Made by a program: the position numbers and the translations under genes
NCBI GenBank assembly: GCA_004292855.1
Contig: RDXN01000056.1
Coordinates: forward strand, 27,616 to 91,615
Source: Cytophagales bacterium
Lineage (GTDB): Bacteria > Bacteroidota > Bacteroidia > Cytophagales > Spirosomataceae
Length of the DNA: 64,000 nt
Direction of reading: 5' to 3'
The notes under the pieces: model-generated
Database searches by the model: none
The model's input: the letters and a program-made list of their open reading frames with translations, nothing else
What the model was told of the DNA's origin: nothing
Shown: positions 18,089 to 26,709 of the stretch, in pieces
How the letters are laid out: each line of letters opens with the position of its first letter
Position numbering within the stretch: the stretch's first letter is position 1

Positions 18089-20374
18089 ATGCGTACACTT
18101 TACTTCATCAGCCTGCTGCTGTTTGCGGCTACGTTGTCTTCGTTTGCTCAAGTCCCCTCCCCCACCGACGACGACAAATACTCCCTACACATCCGTCAAA
18201 CAACGGCCCCCGTCAAGCTCGATGGCGATTTGAGCGAACCCGGCTGGCAGTCGGCGCAGGTCATAAAAGACTTTTACCAGAATTTCCCGTTCGATACATC
18301 CTTTGCCAAGCAGCCGACCGAAGTGCGCGTGATGTTCGATCAGAATTTTCTGTACGTGGGCTTTCGGGTCACGCAGCCCCGGAGCAGCTACATTGTGCGC
18401 TCGCTCAAGCGCGACTTCGAGGGGGGTTCGTCCGACGTAATCACTGTCAATATCGACCCGTTTAAAGACCGGCTCAACGGCTTTCATTTTGCCCTTTCGC
18501 CTTATGGCGTGCAGCGTGAGGGCCTGATTGCCAACGGCTCCGACCTTTCGCTCGACTGGGATAATAAATGGTATGCCGAGGTGAAAAACTTCGACGACTA
18601 TTGGGTGGCCGAGATCGCCATTCCCTTCGCCACGCTCCGCTACAAACGGCTCGAAGGCGAGAATGTCTGGCGCATCAACTTTGGGCGTAACTCGCTGAAA
18701 CAAAACGAAATATCGACCTGGCGACCTGTTCCCCGGCAGTTTCGACCGAGTTCGGTTGCGTTTACGGGGCTGATGGTCTGGGACGATGCACCCCCCAAAC
18801 CCGGTGCCAACGTGTCGATTATCCCCTACGTTTCGGCTCGCAACACCCGCGACTTTGAACTTCGCACCCCCACCGACCGGGGCATGACCGTTGGGGGCGA
18901 CGCCAAGATTGCCGTGACGCCCTCGCTCAACCTCGACCTGACCGTAAACCCCGACTTCTCGCAGGTCGAAGTAGACCGGCAGGTGACCAACCTGAACCGC
19001 TTCGAGCTGTTCTTCCCCGAACGGCGGCAGTTTTTTCTGGAAAACAATGACCTCTTCGGCACCTTCGGCTTCCCCAACGCCCGCCCCTTTTTCAGTCGGC
19101 GCATTGGCATCGGGCGGGGCAATATCACCCGCGTGCTGAGTGAGGGCGATACCATTCGCTACAATAGCAACGTAACGGTGCCCATCCGCTTTGGGGCACG
19201 ACTCAGCGGGCGCGTCGACAAAAACTGGCGCATCGGCCTGCTAAACATGCAAACAGCCGCCGTCGATCTGATTAACGCACCAGCCGCCAACTACTCGGTG
19301 GGCATCATACAGCGCAGAATATCCACCCGCTCAACGCTTGGGGGCATTTTCGTGAACAAAGAAAATTTTCTGAATACCATTGCCCGGCCCAGCGAGCTAA
19401 CCACGCTGCCTAATCAGTTTAACCGGGTCGCGGGGCTGGAATACAACCTGTTCTCGAAAGACAACAAGTGGGAGGGCGAGTTCTATTATCACCGCTCATT
19501 TTCGCCCAATAACCCCGCCGATGCACAGTCGGGGGCGGCTTTTCTGGGGTATCGCGATCAATACTGGCAGCTTAACGGAGGTGTCCAATACATTGGGCAG
19601 GGGTTCCGCGCCGAGACGGGCTTTGTGCCACGCACAGGCGTTGTGAACCTGTTCATCCCCGAATCGAACCGGCTCTGGAACCCAAAAAACCCGAAACTGG
19701 CGAAGAAAATCATTGCCTGGGGCTTCGGCTCCGAAAGCGAGTTCTCCTGGAACCTGCCCGACTACCGCCTGACCGACCGCAACAATAACCTGTACGGTTT
19801 TATCAGTTTCCGCAACCAAAGCGAGCTGTTTGGCGGTGTTTATAACAACTTTACCTATCTGTTTTTTGGCTTCGACCCCACCAACACGGGCGGCCCCCAA
19901 CTCGCCGAAGGCACCGACTATACAACTACCGGCGTTTTTGCAGGCTACTCCTCCGACCGTCGGCAGGATTTCACGGTTGAGAGTCGGGCGCAGGTTGGCG
20001 GGTATTACAACGGTCGGTCGGCCCGGTTGAATGGGCAGTTAGCGTATCGCTGGCAACCCTATGGCATTTTCGCCCTGAGCTACACCTACAACGCCATTCG
20101 ACTCCCGGCCCCCTACCGCAGCACCGACCTGTTCCTGATTGGCCCACGGGCGGAGTTGGCATTCAGCCGGTCGCTGTTTTTCAGCACGTTTATCCAGTAC
20201 AACACGCAGGCCAACAACATCAACATCAACTCGCGCCTACAGTGGCGGTTCCGGCCCGTCTCAGACCTGTTTCTGGTTTACACCGACAACTATTATTCCA
20301 ACCAGTTTTTCCAGAACCCAGCCGTCAAAAACCGCGCGTTGGTGCTGAAAATGACGTATTGGCTGAACGTGTAA
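18089..20374 (+). CDS. DUF5916 outer-membrane protein with carbohydrate-binding-like N-terminal domain
   Basis: 761 residues. Signal peptide MRTLYFISLLLFAATLSSFA. The N-terminal domain (about residues 35-230; VKLDGDLSEPGWQSA, VMFDQNFLYVGFRV, WVAEIAIPFATLRY) has the CBM9-like fold typical of DUF5916 proteins. The remaining part carries the conserved NPDFSQVEVDRQVTNLNRF and FFPERRQFFLEN blocks and then an aromatic-rich beta-barrel-like region ending LVLKMTYWLNV. Role unknown; proteins of this kind are common in Bacteroidota outer membranes. Stands alone, ended by a hairpin shared with the convergent esterase gene. Confidence 0.9.
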   Translation: MRTLYFISLLLFAATLSSFAQVPSPTDDDKYSLHIRQTTAPVKLDGDLSEPGWQSAQVIKDFYQNFPFDTSFAKQPTEVRVMFDQNFLYVGFRVTQPRSSYIVRSLKRDFEGGSSDVITVNIDPFKDRLNGFHFALSPYGVQREGLIANGSDLSLDWDNKWYAEVKNFDDYWVAEIAIPFATLRYKRLEGENVWRINFGRNSLKQNEISTWRPVPRQFRPSSVAFTGLMVWDDAPPKPGANVSIIPYVSARNTRDFELRTPTDRGMTVGGDAKIAVTPSLNLDLTVNPDFSQVEVDRQVTNLNRFELFFPERRQFFLENNDLFGTFGFPNARPFFSRRIGIGRGNITRVLSEGDTIRYNSNVTVPIRFGARLSGRVDKNWRIGLLNMQTAAVDLINAPAANYSVGIIQRRISTRSTLGGIFVNKENFLNTIARPSELTTLPNQFNRVAGLEYNLFSKDNKWEGEFYYHRSFSPNNPADAQSGAAFLGYRDQYWQLNGGVQYIGQGFRAETGFVPRTGVVNLFIPESNRLWNPKNPKLAKKIIAWGFGSESEFSWNLPDYRLTDRNNNLYGFISFRNQSELFGGVYNNFTYLFFGFDPTNTGGPQLAEGTDYTTTGVFAGYSSDRRQDFTVESRAQVGGYYNGRSARLNGQLAYRWQPYGIFALSYTYNAIRLPAPYRSTDLFLIGPRAELAFSRSLFFSTFIQYNTQANNININSRLQWRFRPVSDLFLVYTDNYYSNQFFQNPAVKNRALVLKMTYWLNV

Positions 20375-20380
20375 AACTCG

Positions 20381-20448
20381 TTTTTAGACAGGATTACATG
20401 ATTTAACAGGATTACTATCTCTTTGAATCCTGTAATCCTGTCTAAAAA
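20381..20448. terminator. Bidirectional terminator between convergent genes
   Basis: Arms tttttagacaggatta (20381-20396) and its complement (20433-20448) pair perfectly, with A and T runs on the outside so either direction ends in a U tract. The loop contains further copies of aggatta and aatcctg, so the stem may slip or extend. Confidence 0.8.
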
Positions 20449-20464
20449 ATCTCTTCACATCATA

Positions 20465-21346
20465 TCATCTAATCAACTCCAGCAGATCGCGGTAAATGAT
20501 ATTGCGTTTCCAGAGCAATTGCTTCACCATTCCCACGTGTTTCTTGCCGGGCAACTCCCGGTACAGATGCTTCACTCCGGCAGCCTGTAGCTTATCCCGA
20601 AACGACTGGGTTCCTGCGATAATGCTTGGGTAGGTCCGTTCGCCCGTGTACAGCAACATCGGCGGCAAGCCCGCCCGCACCTTGAACAGGGGCGACATGG
20701 CTTTCCATACGGCCGGGTCTTTCCCGAACGACACGAGGTACTTTCGGTCGTCGGGATACTTCATTTCGAGCAGGTAATCGTACATGTCGATGCCCGCCGG
20801 GTCGTCCAGGATGGCCCCTTTGACCGGGTTTTTGGGCAGGCCTAGCTTGCTAAACAGTGCATCGTCGGTGGCCAACAGGGCAGCCAAACCACCACCCGCC
20901 GAGTGACCCATGACGAAGATTCGGTTGGGGTCGCCCCCATACTCGCTGATGTGCTGAGAGGTCCACTGCACAGCGCGGGCGCAGTCGTCGGCCATAGCGG
21001 GCACCATTACGTTGGGCGACAGCCGGTAGTTGATAATCACAGCCACCACCCCTTGCTTTGCCAACCGGCGACCAATAAACCAGTAGATGTTTTTGCTACC
21101 GCTGTCCCAGTTGCCGCCGTGAATGAACACCACCACGGGCAGGCCCTCTTTGGGTGTTTTGTTAGGCGCGTACACATCGAGCAAATGCCGCTCCGGGTCA
21201 GCTTTAACGGAAGAATTAGCCTCTATGTACGAAACGTTTTTGGTACGCTTACTGGCATACAGAACGTTGCTGACGAGCGAGATCAAGAGAACCAACCCAA
21301 TACGGGCAAACCAATGTGCGTGAGGCATAAAGTGCTGACAATACAT
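20465..21346 (-). CDS. Exported alpha/beta-hydrolase, carboxylesterase (BD-FAE/lipase-like)
   Basis: 293 residues (287 if the ATG at 21328 is used). A hydrophobic signal segment (IGLVLLISLVSNVLYAS) suggests export. Oxyanion motif VVFIHGGNWDSG, nucleophile elbow MGHSAGGGLA, and a late His in KKHVGM that may complete the triad. Resembles esterases acting on acetylated or acylated small molecules or polysaccharides; substrate unknown. Convergent with the DUF5916 gene. Confidence 0.9.
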   Translation of the reverse strand: MYCQHFMPHAHWFARIGLVLLISLVSNVLYASKRTKNVSYIEANSSVKADPERHLLDVYAPNKTPKEGLPVVVFIHGGNWDSGSKNIYWFIGRRLAKQGVVAVIINYRLSPNVMVPAMADDCARAVQWTSQHISEYGGDPNRIFVMGHSAGGGLAALLATDDALFSKLGLPKNPVKGAILDDPAGIDMYDYLLEMKYPDDRKYLVSFGKDPAVWKAMSPLFKVRAGLPPMLLYTGERTYPSIIAGTQSFRDKLQAAGVKHLYRELPGKKHVGMVKQLLWKRNIIYRDLLELIR

Positions 21347-21422
21347 ACACTATACATACTCACGACGATGGTTTATGGTTTTGGAAAGGGATTGACTGCT
21401 TCTTCTTTGGGTGTCCCGGCTC

Positions 21423-21719
21423 CTAGAATCGTTGGAATTCTTTCACTAAAATCATGGTGCAGTTCGCCGTAGACTTCAGTCGGATTAATTTAATTGGCTC
21501 GTATTCAGGGTCGTTATAGCACTGCAAAGCAGCCTCTTCCGACGGGAATCGGATAATAGCGTTCATGGTTCGGGCAATTCCTTCTACAGGAATCGCCTGT
21601 ACGTCGGAGGCAAGCACCTCGGCTCCATATTTGAGCAGTAATGGAAGCACACGGGGGCCATAAGCACTGAATGCTTCGGGGTCAATGATGTCGTAACTAT
21701 TGATGTAGTAAGCAGCCAT
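21423..21719 (-). CDS. DUF1330 domain protein
   Basis: 98 residues from ATG 21719 (MAAYYINSYDIIDPEAFSAY), the typical DUF1330 opening; earlier in-frame starts add a non-family extension. Ferredoxin-like dimeric alpha/beta barrel fold expected (FPSEEAALQCYNDPEYEPIK). Function unknown. It lies downstream of and codirectional with an AraC regulator, 74 bp away, and could be its target or cotranscribed. Confidence 0.88.
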   Translation of the reverse strand: MAAYYINSYDIIDPEAFSAYGPRVLPLLLKYGAEVLASDVQAIPVEGIARTMNAIIRFPSEEAALQCYNDPEYEPIKLIRLKSTANCTMILVKEFQRF

Positions 21720-21793
21720 AATAGACGCAGTTAGTAGTACACTGGCAAAGGTATGGCCCAACACCAGCAGCGATTTACGATAAACTGCTCTTT

Positions 21794-22633
21794 TTAGCCG
21801 CGCATCAGCGACGGGGCTTTACCATACCATTTCTTATACGAAGCCGAAAAATGCTCAAGGCTGTTGAACCCGGCAGAGAAAGCAATTTCGGAGATTGGCA
21901 GCGAGGTGGCCTGGAGGTTCTGATGGGCTTGTTGCAGCCGAACTCGAAGTAGGTATTGGTATGGGGTAACAGAGGTGAGTTGTTTGAACGAGCGCGCAAA
22001 ATGGAACTGGCTCATATTGCCTAAATCAGCTAATTGAGTCACCGAAATGTCATCGACGAAATGCTCACTGATGAACGTTTTAATTTTCTCCAACCCCGGC
22101 AGGAGGTTTCTTTTTTGTCTGTCGGTCAACAAACGGACATCAGCTTGTTGCTCATTAACCGACAGAACCTTTAAGAACAGTTCACTCAGTAGCGACTCGG
22201 TATGTAAGCGCGAGTAACAATGAGTAGATAACAGTTGAAACAGGTAATGATGAAGGTATTCTGTTTCGGGAGTGGCAGGGATCAAGATGGATTTTTTATC
22301 GGGGTCATTCAAAAACCATCCAAAACTTTGATAATTAGATCCCAATAATTGAACGTTCTCTGCTGGCATTGAAAAAATAGTGCATTCATCAGGCATAGCA
22401 TGAACGTGGCCAACGCGGTATTCGTGATGGGGTTTATTCAGCAAAAAATGGCCATGATGCGCATCAAAAGTCCGCCTGAAACTGTTAAACTGGAAATTAC
22501 CCCGGCGGACATACGCGATTACAAAATCGTCCCGCTGTTCTTTCTCAGACATAGAGCATTCGTGGCAGCGGCACAGGAAATCGTGAACTGAACACAAGGA
22601 CGACTCGTAAAGGGTTTTGATTTCAGCATGCAT
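21794..22633 (-). CDS. AraC-family transcriptional regulator
   Basis: 279 residues. The N-terminal half (about 1-120) is a cupin-like sensor (FVIAYVRRGNFQFNSF, HGHFLLNKPHHEYRV). The C-terminal about 100 residues hold the two helix-turn-helix motifs of AraC/XylS proteins (DISVTQLADLGNMSQFHFAR and LPISEIAFSAGFNSLEHFSA). Inducer and targets unknown; the DUF1330 gene downstream is the nearest candidate. AT-richer than the surroundings. Confidence 0.93.
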   Translation of the reverse strand: MHAEIKTLYESSLCSVHDFLCRCHECSMSEKEQRDDFVIAYVRRGNFQFNSFRRTFDAHHGHFLLNKPHHEYRVGHVHAMPDECTIFSMPAENVQLLGSNYQSFGWFLNDPDKKSILIPATPETEYLHHYLFQLLSTHCYSRLHTESLLSELFLKVLSVNEQQADVRLLTDRQKRNLLPGLEKIKTFISEHFVDDISVTQLADLGNMSQFHFARSFKQLTSVTPYQYLLRVRLQQAHQNLQATSLPISEIAFSAGFNSLEHFSASYKKWYGKAPSLMRG

Positions 22634-22646
22634 CCTGGTTAGTGCT

Positions 22647-23102
22647 TTAGACCGTCAAGTTTTCGTAATCAATTTCCTCTGGACGAGCCACAGCGCGGGA
22701 CTGAATGCCAGCATGTTTAGGGTGACAATTGACCGCATCCCTGAACGCTTTGTCGATGATGATAGCCATTTTCCGATTAGAAAGCAGAATGGCTTTCAGG
22801 TGCCAATAGTCTTTGTTAAGCTTGAGGCATTTCTTGTCGGTTGTCTTGGAGAATCGTAACCCCTCCAATTGCTCGTTCGAGATCATAACAATGCACTCCT
22901 CTTTGGTCAAGCGGGCGATGATACTCAAAATGCTTTGCCCATAATTACCCCGATTGCTATCGTGATATTCTTTCAGAAGTTTTTGGGTTAACACCAGATG
23001 CCCGTCTTCATACAGCCACTTTATCAACCGTTCGTATTCGGGATCGGCGGGGTTTTTGAAGTTTTTGGCAATATTATTATCGACAAACAGATCCTTTATC
23101 AT
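22647..23102 (-). CDS. Small PIN-like nuclease domain protein, partner of upstream ATPase
   Basis: 151 residues. The start MIKDLFVDNNIAKNF has the beta strand plus acidic residue of a PIN domain; further acidic residues sit in TQKLLKEYHD and MAIIIDKAFRDAVN, consistent with a four-carboxylate metal site. Family assignment is by pattern, not a firm match. Its ATG overlaps the stop of the ATPase gene by 4 bp (ATGA), so the two are translationally coupled. AT-rich relative to glyS. Likely the effector half of a two-gene ATPase-nuclease module. Confidence 0.6.
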   Translation of the reverse strand: MIKDLFVDNNIAKNFKNPADPEYERLIKWLYEDGHLVLTQKLLKEYHDSNRGNYGQSILSIIARLTKEECIVMISNEQLEGLRFSKTTDKKCLKLNKDYWHLKAILLSNRKMAIIIDKAFRDAVNCHPKHAGIQSRAVARPEEIDYENLTV

Positions 23103-24136
23103 CCGATAGCGTTCATTGCAATGTCCATAATATCAATGCCGTACGTATCAAAGAAACTATCGGGGGCACCTTTGACAGCCCCTTTTGTCGTAAACTCTAC
23201 ATCATGCACCGTACTCTTAACCCCGTCATTTTCAAAATACAAAACGCGGACATCTTCCGGTTTCAACTCACCTGTTACGAGCAACAATCGAATCCGATTG
23301 AGCAGATATTCGCTGTGGGTTTCAATAATGTATTGCTTTTGCGTACGCTTAATCTGATTGGCCAAATAGTTACCGAATGTCGCTTGAATTTTGGGATGAA
23401 GATGAATTTCAGGCTGTGAAACAGCAAGGCAAGAGTGGTCGGAAAGTTGTAAGTCAGCAACAATGATTGGTAAGAATTGGCTAATGCCGAAGCCAACGTC
23501 CGTTAGGGCAGTCAAGCGAGCGTTCGGTTTCACCTTCACCATCAGTTCAAATCGTCCTCCTTTCAGTTTATTTGATTGAATCTGATCAAATAGTTCTGTC
23601 TGCTTCATTACTTCGTTTAACTCACTCAATTTATCAGGACTGGTCTCCTCCCATTCGATAATTTGATCAATATAACTTTCTCCATCAATATCTATTTTTT
23701 GTTGCGCTTTTGCTTTTTGGTAGTAGGTTCGTTCAGGCGGGCGACGAAAAGAGCCGATGTAATTGAAGTCTTTGTCAAAATCTTCCGCTTCAAACGATAA
23801 GTCAGTTTCATAGTATTGCCTCGGTAAGCCATTCGAGTTTCGCTCCCAGCGGGTATCAAAAACACCGTCGGGTTTATCAAATTCAATAAAAATAGCAAAA
23901 TCCCACTTCACGCGATTTTGAAAAACTATCTCGTCAAAGCTCCCCATGTTCACATATTTGCCATTAGGGGACAAATAATGTGGAAATTGCTCCGTCTGCA
24001 ACACCGCCAGAATCGCGTTAATCAGCGAGCTTTTGCCGCTACTGTTAGCACCGGTTAGGAGCGTGATGGGGGCGAATTTTACATTGAGTTCTTCAAAGCA
24101 TTTGAAGTTCTTGAGGCCGAGCGAGTTAATCAACAT
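23099..24136 (-). CDS. ABC/OLD-like AAA ATPase with DUF3696-type C-terminus
   Basis: 345 residues from ATG 24136 (MLINSLGLKNFKCFEELN); an open extension to 24226 overlaps the glyS promoter and is rejected. Walker A GANSSGKSS at residues 29-37, a signature-like VGFGISQFLP, Walker B SQPEIHLHP and H-loop IETHSEYLLNRI near the C-terminal third, then a DUF3696-like tail. These SMC/OLD-related ATPases act as sensors or motors in several defence systems and DNA-repair functions. Coupled to the PIN-like gene by a 4-bp overlap. Divergent from glyS, with only 91 bp between start codons. Confidence 0.88.
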   Translation of the reverse strand: MLINSLGLKNFKCFEELNVKFAPITLLTGANSSGKSSLINAILAVLQTEQFPHYLSPNGKYVNMGSFDEIVFQNRVKWDFAIFIEFDKPDGVFDTRWERNSNGLPRQYYETDLSFEAEDFDKDFNYIGSFRRPPERTYYQKAKAQQKIDIDGESYIDQIIEWEETSPDKLSELNEVMKQTELFDQIQSNKLKGGRFELMVKVKPNARLTALTDVGFGISQFLPIIVADLQLSDHSCLAVSQPEIHLHPKIQATFGNYLANQIKRTQKQYIIETHSEYLLNRIRLLLVTGELKPEDVRVLYFENDGVKSTVHDVEFTTKGAVKGAPDSFFDTYGIDIMDIAMNAIG

Positions 24137-24212
24137 GGTTTTTTCGGGCAAAAAGCGAATAGCTAAAAATAGGCATAATTGCATAGAAAAAACATATTTC
24201 TTGCCTATGCTG

Positions 24213-24220
24213 TATCTTTG
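24213..24220 (+). promoter_or_regulatory. TAnnTTTG promoter box of glyS
   Basis: tatctttg followed by cggcatt, 7 bp before the glyS ATG. The same arrangement (TAnnTTTGcggc) precedes hisS, suggesting that the two synthetase genes share promoter architecture and very short leaders. Confidence 0.5.
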
Positions 24221-24227
24221 CGGCATT

Positions 24228-25736
24228 ATGGCAGACCAGCAAGTACCCGCAGTAGCCGCGCCCGCTACCTCACTCCAGGATATTATCGCCCACGCGAAAG
24301 AATACGGGTTCGTTTTCCCCTCGTCCGAAATCTACGACGGTCTACAGGCCGTGTACGACTACGGGCAGAACGGCGTCGAACTCAAAAATAACCTCAAAAC
24401 CGTCTGGTGGAAGGCCATGACCCAACTCCACGATGAGGTTGTTGGGATCGACGCGGCCATTTTTATGCATCCCCTGACGTGGAAGGCATCGGGCCACATT
24501 GACTCGTTCAACGACCCGATGATCGACAACCGCGACTCCAAAAAACGCTACCGCGCCGACCAACTGCTCGAAGGCAAAGCTGAGCAATACGCCAACGCCG
24601 GCGACGAGGCCAAGTCGCAGGCTCTGCTCAACGAAATGGGTCGCTTGCTGGGCGACAACGACCTCGAAGGTGTCCGCAACCTGATTATTGCCGAGGGGAT
24701 CAAGTGCCCCATTTCGGGCACCGACAACTGGACCGAGGTGCGGCAGTTTAACCTGATGTTTTCGACACAGGTTGGCTCCGTAGCCGAAGACACCACCACG
24801 ATTTACCTCCGTCCCGAAACAGCGCAGGGCATTTTCGTGAACTTCCTGAATGTGCAGAAAACGGGCCGGATGAAGGTTCCGTTTGGTATTGCGCAGATCG
24901 GGAAGGCGTTCCGGAACGAAATTGTGGCTCGGCAATTCACCTTCCGTATGCGCGAGTTCGAGCAGATGGAAATGCAGTATTTTGTGCGGCCCGGCACCGA
25001 AATGGAATGGTATACCAACTGGAAAAACACCCGGTTGGCGTTCCACAAGGCCGTGGGTATCCCCGCTGAAAGCCTCAAATTCCACGACCATGAGAAACTC
25101 GCCCACTACGCCAACGCGGCTGTCGATATCGAGTACAAGTTTCCATTCGGGTTCCGCGAGATCGAGGGTATCCACTCCCGCACCGACTTCGACCTGAAAG
25201 CCCATCAGGAACTGAGCCGCAAAAAGCAGCAATACTTCGATAACGACGTTGACCCCGCCACCGGCAAGCCCTACGGCAACTACATCCCCTATGTGGTTGA
25301 AACATCCGTTGGGGCCGACCGCCTGTTTTTGGCCGTGTTCTGCAATGCCTTTACAAAGGAGACAGTCGGGGAAGGCGAAGCACAAAAAGAGCGCACGTAT
25401 CTAAAACTGCACCCGGCCCTTGCCCCCGTGAAGGCGGCTGTGTTCCCGCTCGTGCGCAAGGACGGCTTGCCCGAAAAAGCCGAGCAGATTGTGAAGGCTT
25501 TGCGCTCGGAGTTCCGCGTGATTATGGAGGAGCGCGACGCCATCGGCAAACGCTACACCCGGCAGGATTTGATTGGCACGCCGTTTTGCATCGCGGTCGA
25601 CTACCAGACCCTCGAAGACGACACCGTGACGATCCGCCACCGCGACACTACCGAACAGGAGCGCATCCCCATCAGCGAACTCAAGGCCCGCATCGGCTAC
25701 GAGGTATCGGTGGAGCGGATTCTGGAGAAGCTGTAA
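24228..25736 (+). CDS. glyS: Glycine--tRNA ligase (single-chain dimeric type)
   Basis: 502 residues from ATG 24228. Class II synthetase of the eukaryote-like alpha2 type: SSEIYDGLQAVYDYG near the start, motif 2 region KAFRNEIVARQFTFRMREFE, EQMEMQYFVRPGTE, motif 3 area VVETSVGADRLFLAV, and a C-terminal anticodon-binding domain. Attaches glycine to tRNA-Gly. The ATG at 24228 gives the usual short N-terminus; the open frame upstream runs antisense into the ATPase gene. Confidence 0.97.
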   Translation: MADQQVPAVAAPATSLQDIIAHAKEYGFVFPSSEIYDGLQAVYDYGQNGVELKNNLKTVWWKAMTQLHDEVVGIDAAIFMHPLTWKASGHIDSFNDPMIDNRDSKKRYRADQLLEGKAEQYANAGDEAKSQALLNEMGRLLGDNDLEGVRNLIIAEGIKCPISGTDNWTEVRQFNLMFSTQVGSVAEDTTTIYLRPETAQGIFVNFLNVQKTGRMKVPFGIAQIGKAFRNEIVARQFTFRMREFEQMEMQYFVRPGTEMEWYTNWKNTRLAFHKAVGIPAESLKFHDHEKLAHYANAAVDIEYKFPFGFREIEGIHSRTDFDLKAHQELSRKKQQYFDNDVDPATGKPYGNYIPYVVETSVGADRLFLAVFCNAFTKETVGEGEAQKERTYLKLHPALAPVKAAVFPLVRKDGLPEKAEQIVKALRSEFRVIMEERDAIGKRYTRQDLIGTPFCIAVDYQTLEDDTVTIRHRDTTEQERIPISELKARIGYEVSVERILEKL

Positions 25737-25783
25737 CGCGGTTGTCCTCAACCGCCGTGTCTCTATTGTGCGTAGTCTTCTAT

Positions 25784-26181
25784 AAGCTCGTTATGCGTAG
25801 TGTTCCGAAGGGCGGTCCGACGTCTCGGCACTGCGCATTTTTTGTAAATGGCCGTTTGCAACGGGTGCATTTCAATCTTGTGCGTTGTTGGCCTTACGGC
25901 CATGCCGGAAGGTACCGTAGCGACGGACCGCCGGCATTACAACAGTCGCTTCTCCATGTAATGCCGGATATTTTCCGGCATGGCCGCAAGACCAATAGAG
26001 GTTGCTCTAAGTAGCGACGGTTGGGCAAAACACAAGATTGAAATGCACCCTTTGCAACGGCCAAGCCGTCAGGCTAACCGATACCAGTAAACAGTTTAGC
26101 CTAACGGCTGGTCGTTGCAAACGACCTATCATAAATGGTGCGCAGTTCCCTGCTTCGCAGAACACTACGCACAACGAACTG
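25784..26181. repeat. About 400-bp nested palindrome, MITE-like, non-coding
   Basis: Four levels of inverted repeat are nested: 25784-25805 with 26160-26181 (19 of 22), 25831-25862 with 26114-26145 (looser, best at the ends), 25851-25882 with 26031-26061, and 25888-25908 with 25975-25995 (19 of 21). The centre holds ccggcattaca/tgtaatgccgg (25931-25941, 25957-25967), and the right side has its own hairpin (about 26066-26108). It fills almost all of the 455-bp gap after glyS and stops 10 bp before the next ATG. The inner unit recurs at 44249-44346. No open frame is convincing. A MITE or compound palindromic repeat is the likely nature. Confidence 0.75.
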
Positions 26182-26191
26182 TTAATAAGCC

Positions 26192-26665
26192 ATGAAACTC
26201 CTACTCAAAACTCCCGTCCGCCAACCCCTTCCCCAGGTTTGGGCGGGCTTTGATCGCAGTCTGTTTGAAAAACTAGCCCCGCCGTTTCCGCCTGTTGAGG
26301 TGGTGCGGTTTGATGGGTGCGCGAAAGGCGACGTGGTGCATTTGCGGCTCAATTTTATCTTTTTCAAACAGGACTGGATAAGCGATATTGTCGATCAGCA
26401 AGCAACCCCGGACGAGATTTTCTTTATCGATCAGGGGAGCAAACTGCCTTTTTTTCTGCGTTATTGGCATCACCGGCACCGGCTTGTTCTCGACCCGCAA
26501 ACCGGCGGCACCGTTGTGATCGACGACATCACCTTCCGCACCCCCTCCCTCCTCACCGACTGGCTCTTTTACCCGCTTATGTGGCTGCAATTCGCTTACC
26601 GCAAGCCCATCTACCGGCACGTTTTTGGGGGAAACAGCCTTTCCGAGACCACGCGTGACGCATGA
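26192..26665 (+). CDS. SRPBCC-family ligand-binding protein
   Basis: 157 residues beginning MKLLLKTPVRQPLPQVWAGF, as in START/Bet v1-like SRPBCC proteins; matching elements include VWAGFDRSLFEKLAPPFPPV and the closing helix region LLTDWLFYPLMWLQFAYRK. No catalytic signature. Such proteins bind hydrophobic ligands or act as cyclase-like enzymes; ligand unknown. Same direction as the glycosidase-like gene 44 bp downstream, possibly cotranscribed. Confidence 0.85.
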   Translation: MKLLLKTPVRQPLPQVWAGFDRSLFEKLAPPFPPVEVVRFDGCAKGDVVHLRLNFIFFKQDWISDIVDQQATPDEIFFIDQGSKLPFFLRYWHHRHRLVLDPQTGGTVVIDDITFRTPSLLTDWLFYPLMWLQFAYRKPIYRHVFGGNSLSETTRDA

Positions 26666-26709
26666 CCCGATGGACAGTCAACAAACTGTACTCCATTTGA
26701 AAGGTCGTC

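Noticed and set aside
22647..24136. Septu or other named defence system
   Set aside because: Partner lacks an HNH motif and the ATPase lacks a TOPRIM domain, so only a generic ATPase-nuclease assignment is justified.
24342..25385. 347-codon minus-strand frame inside glyS
   Set aside because: Mirror frame of a conserved synthetase gene with no recognisable domain.
25737..26191. tRNA or small structured RNA gene between glyS and the SRPBCC gene
   Set aside because: Pairing is explained by nested palindromes; no tRNA-like T-loop (gttcgantc) or CCA end, and the core recurs elsewhere as a repeat.
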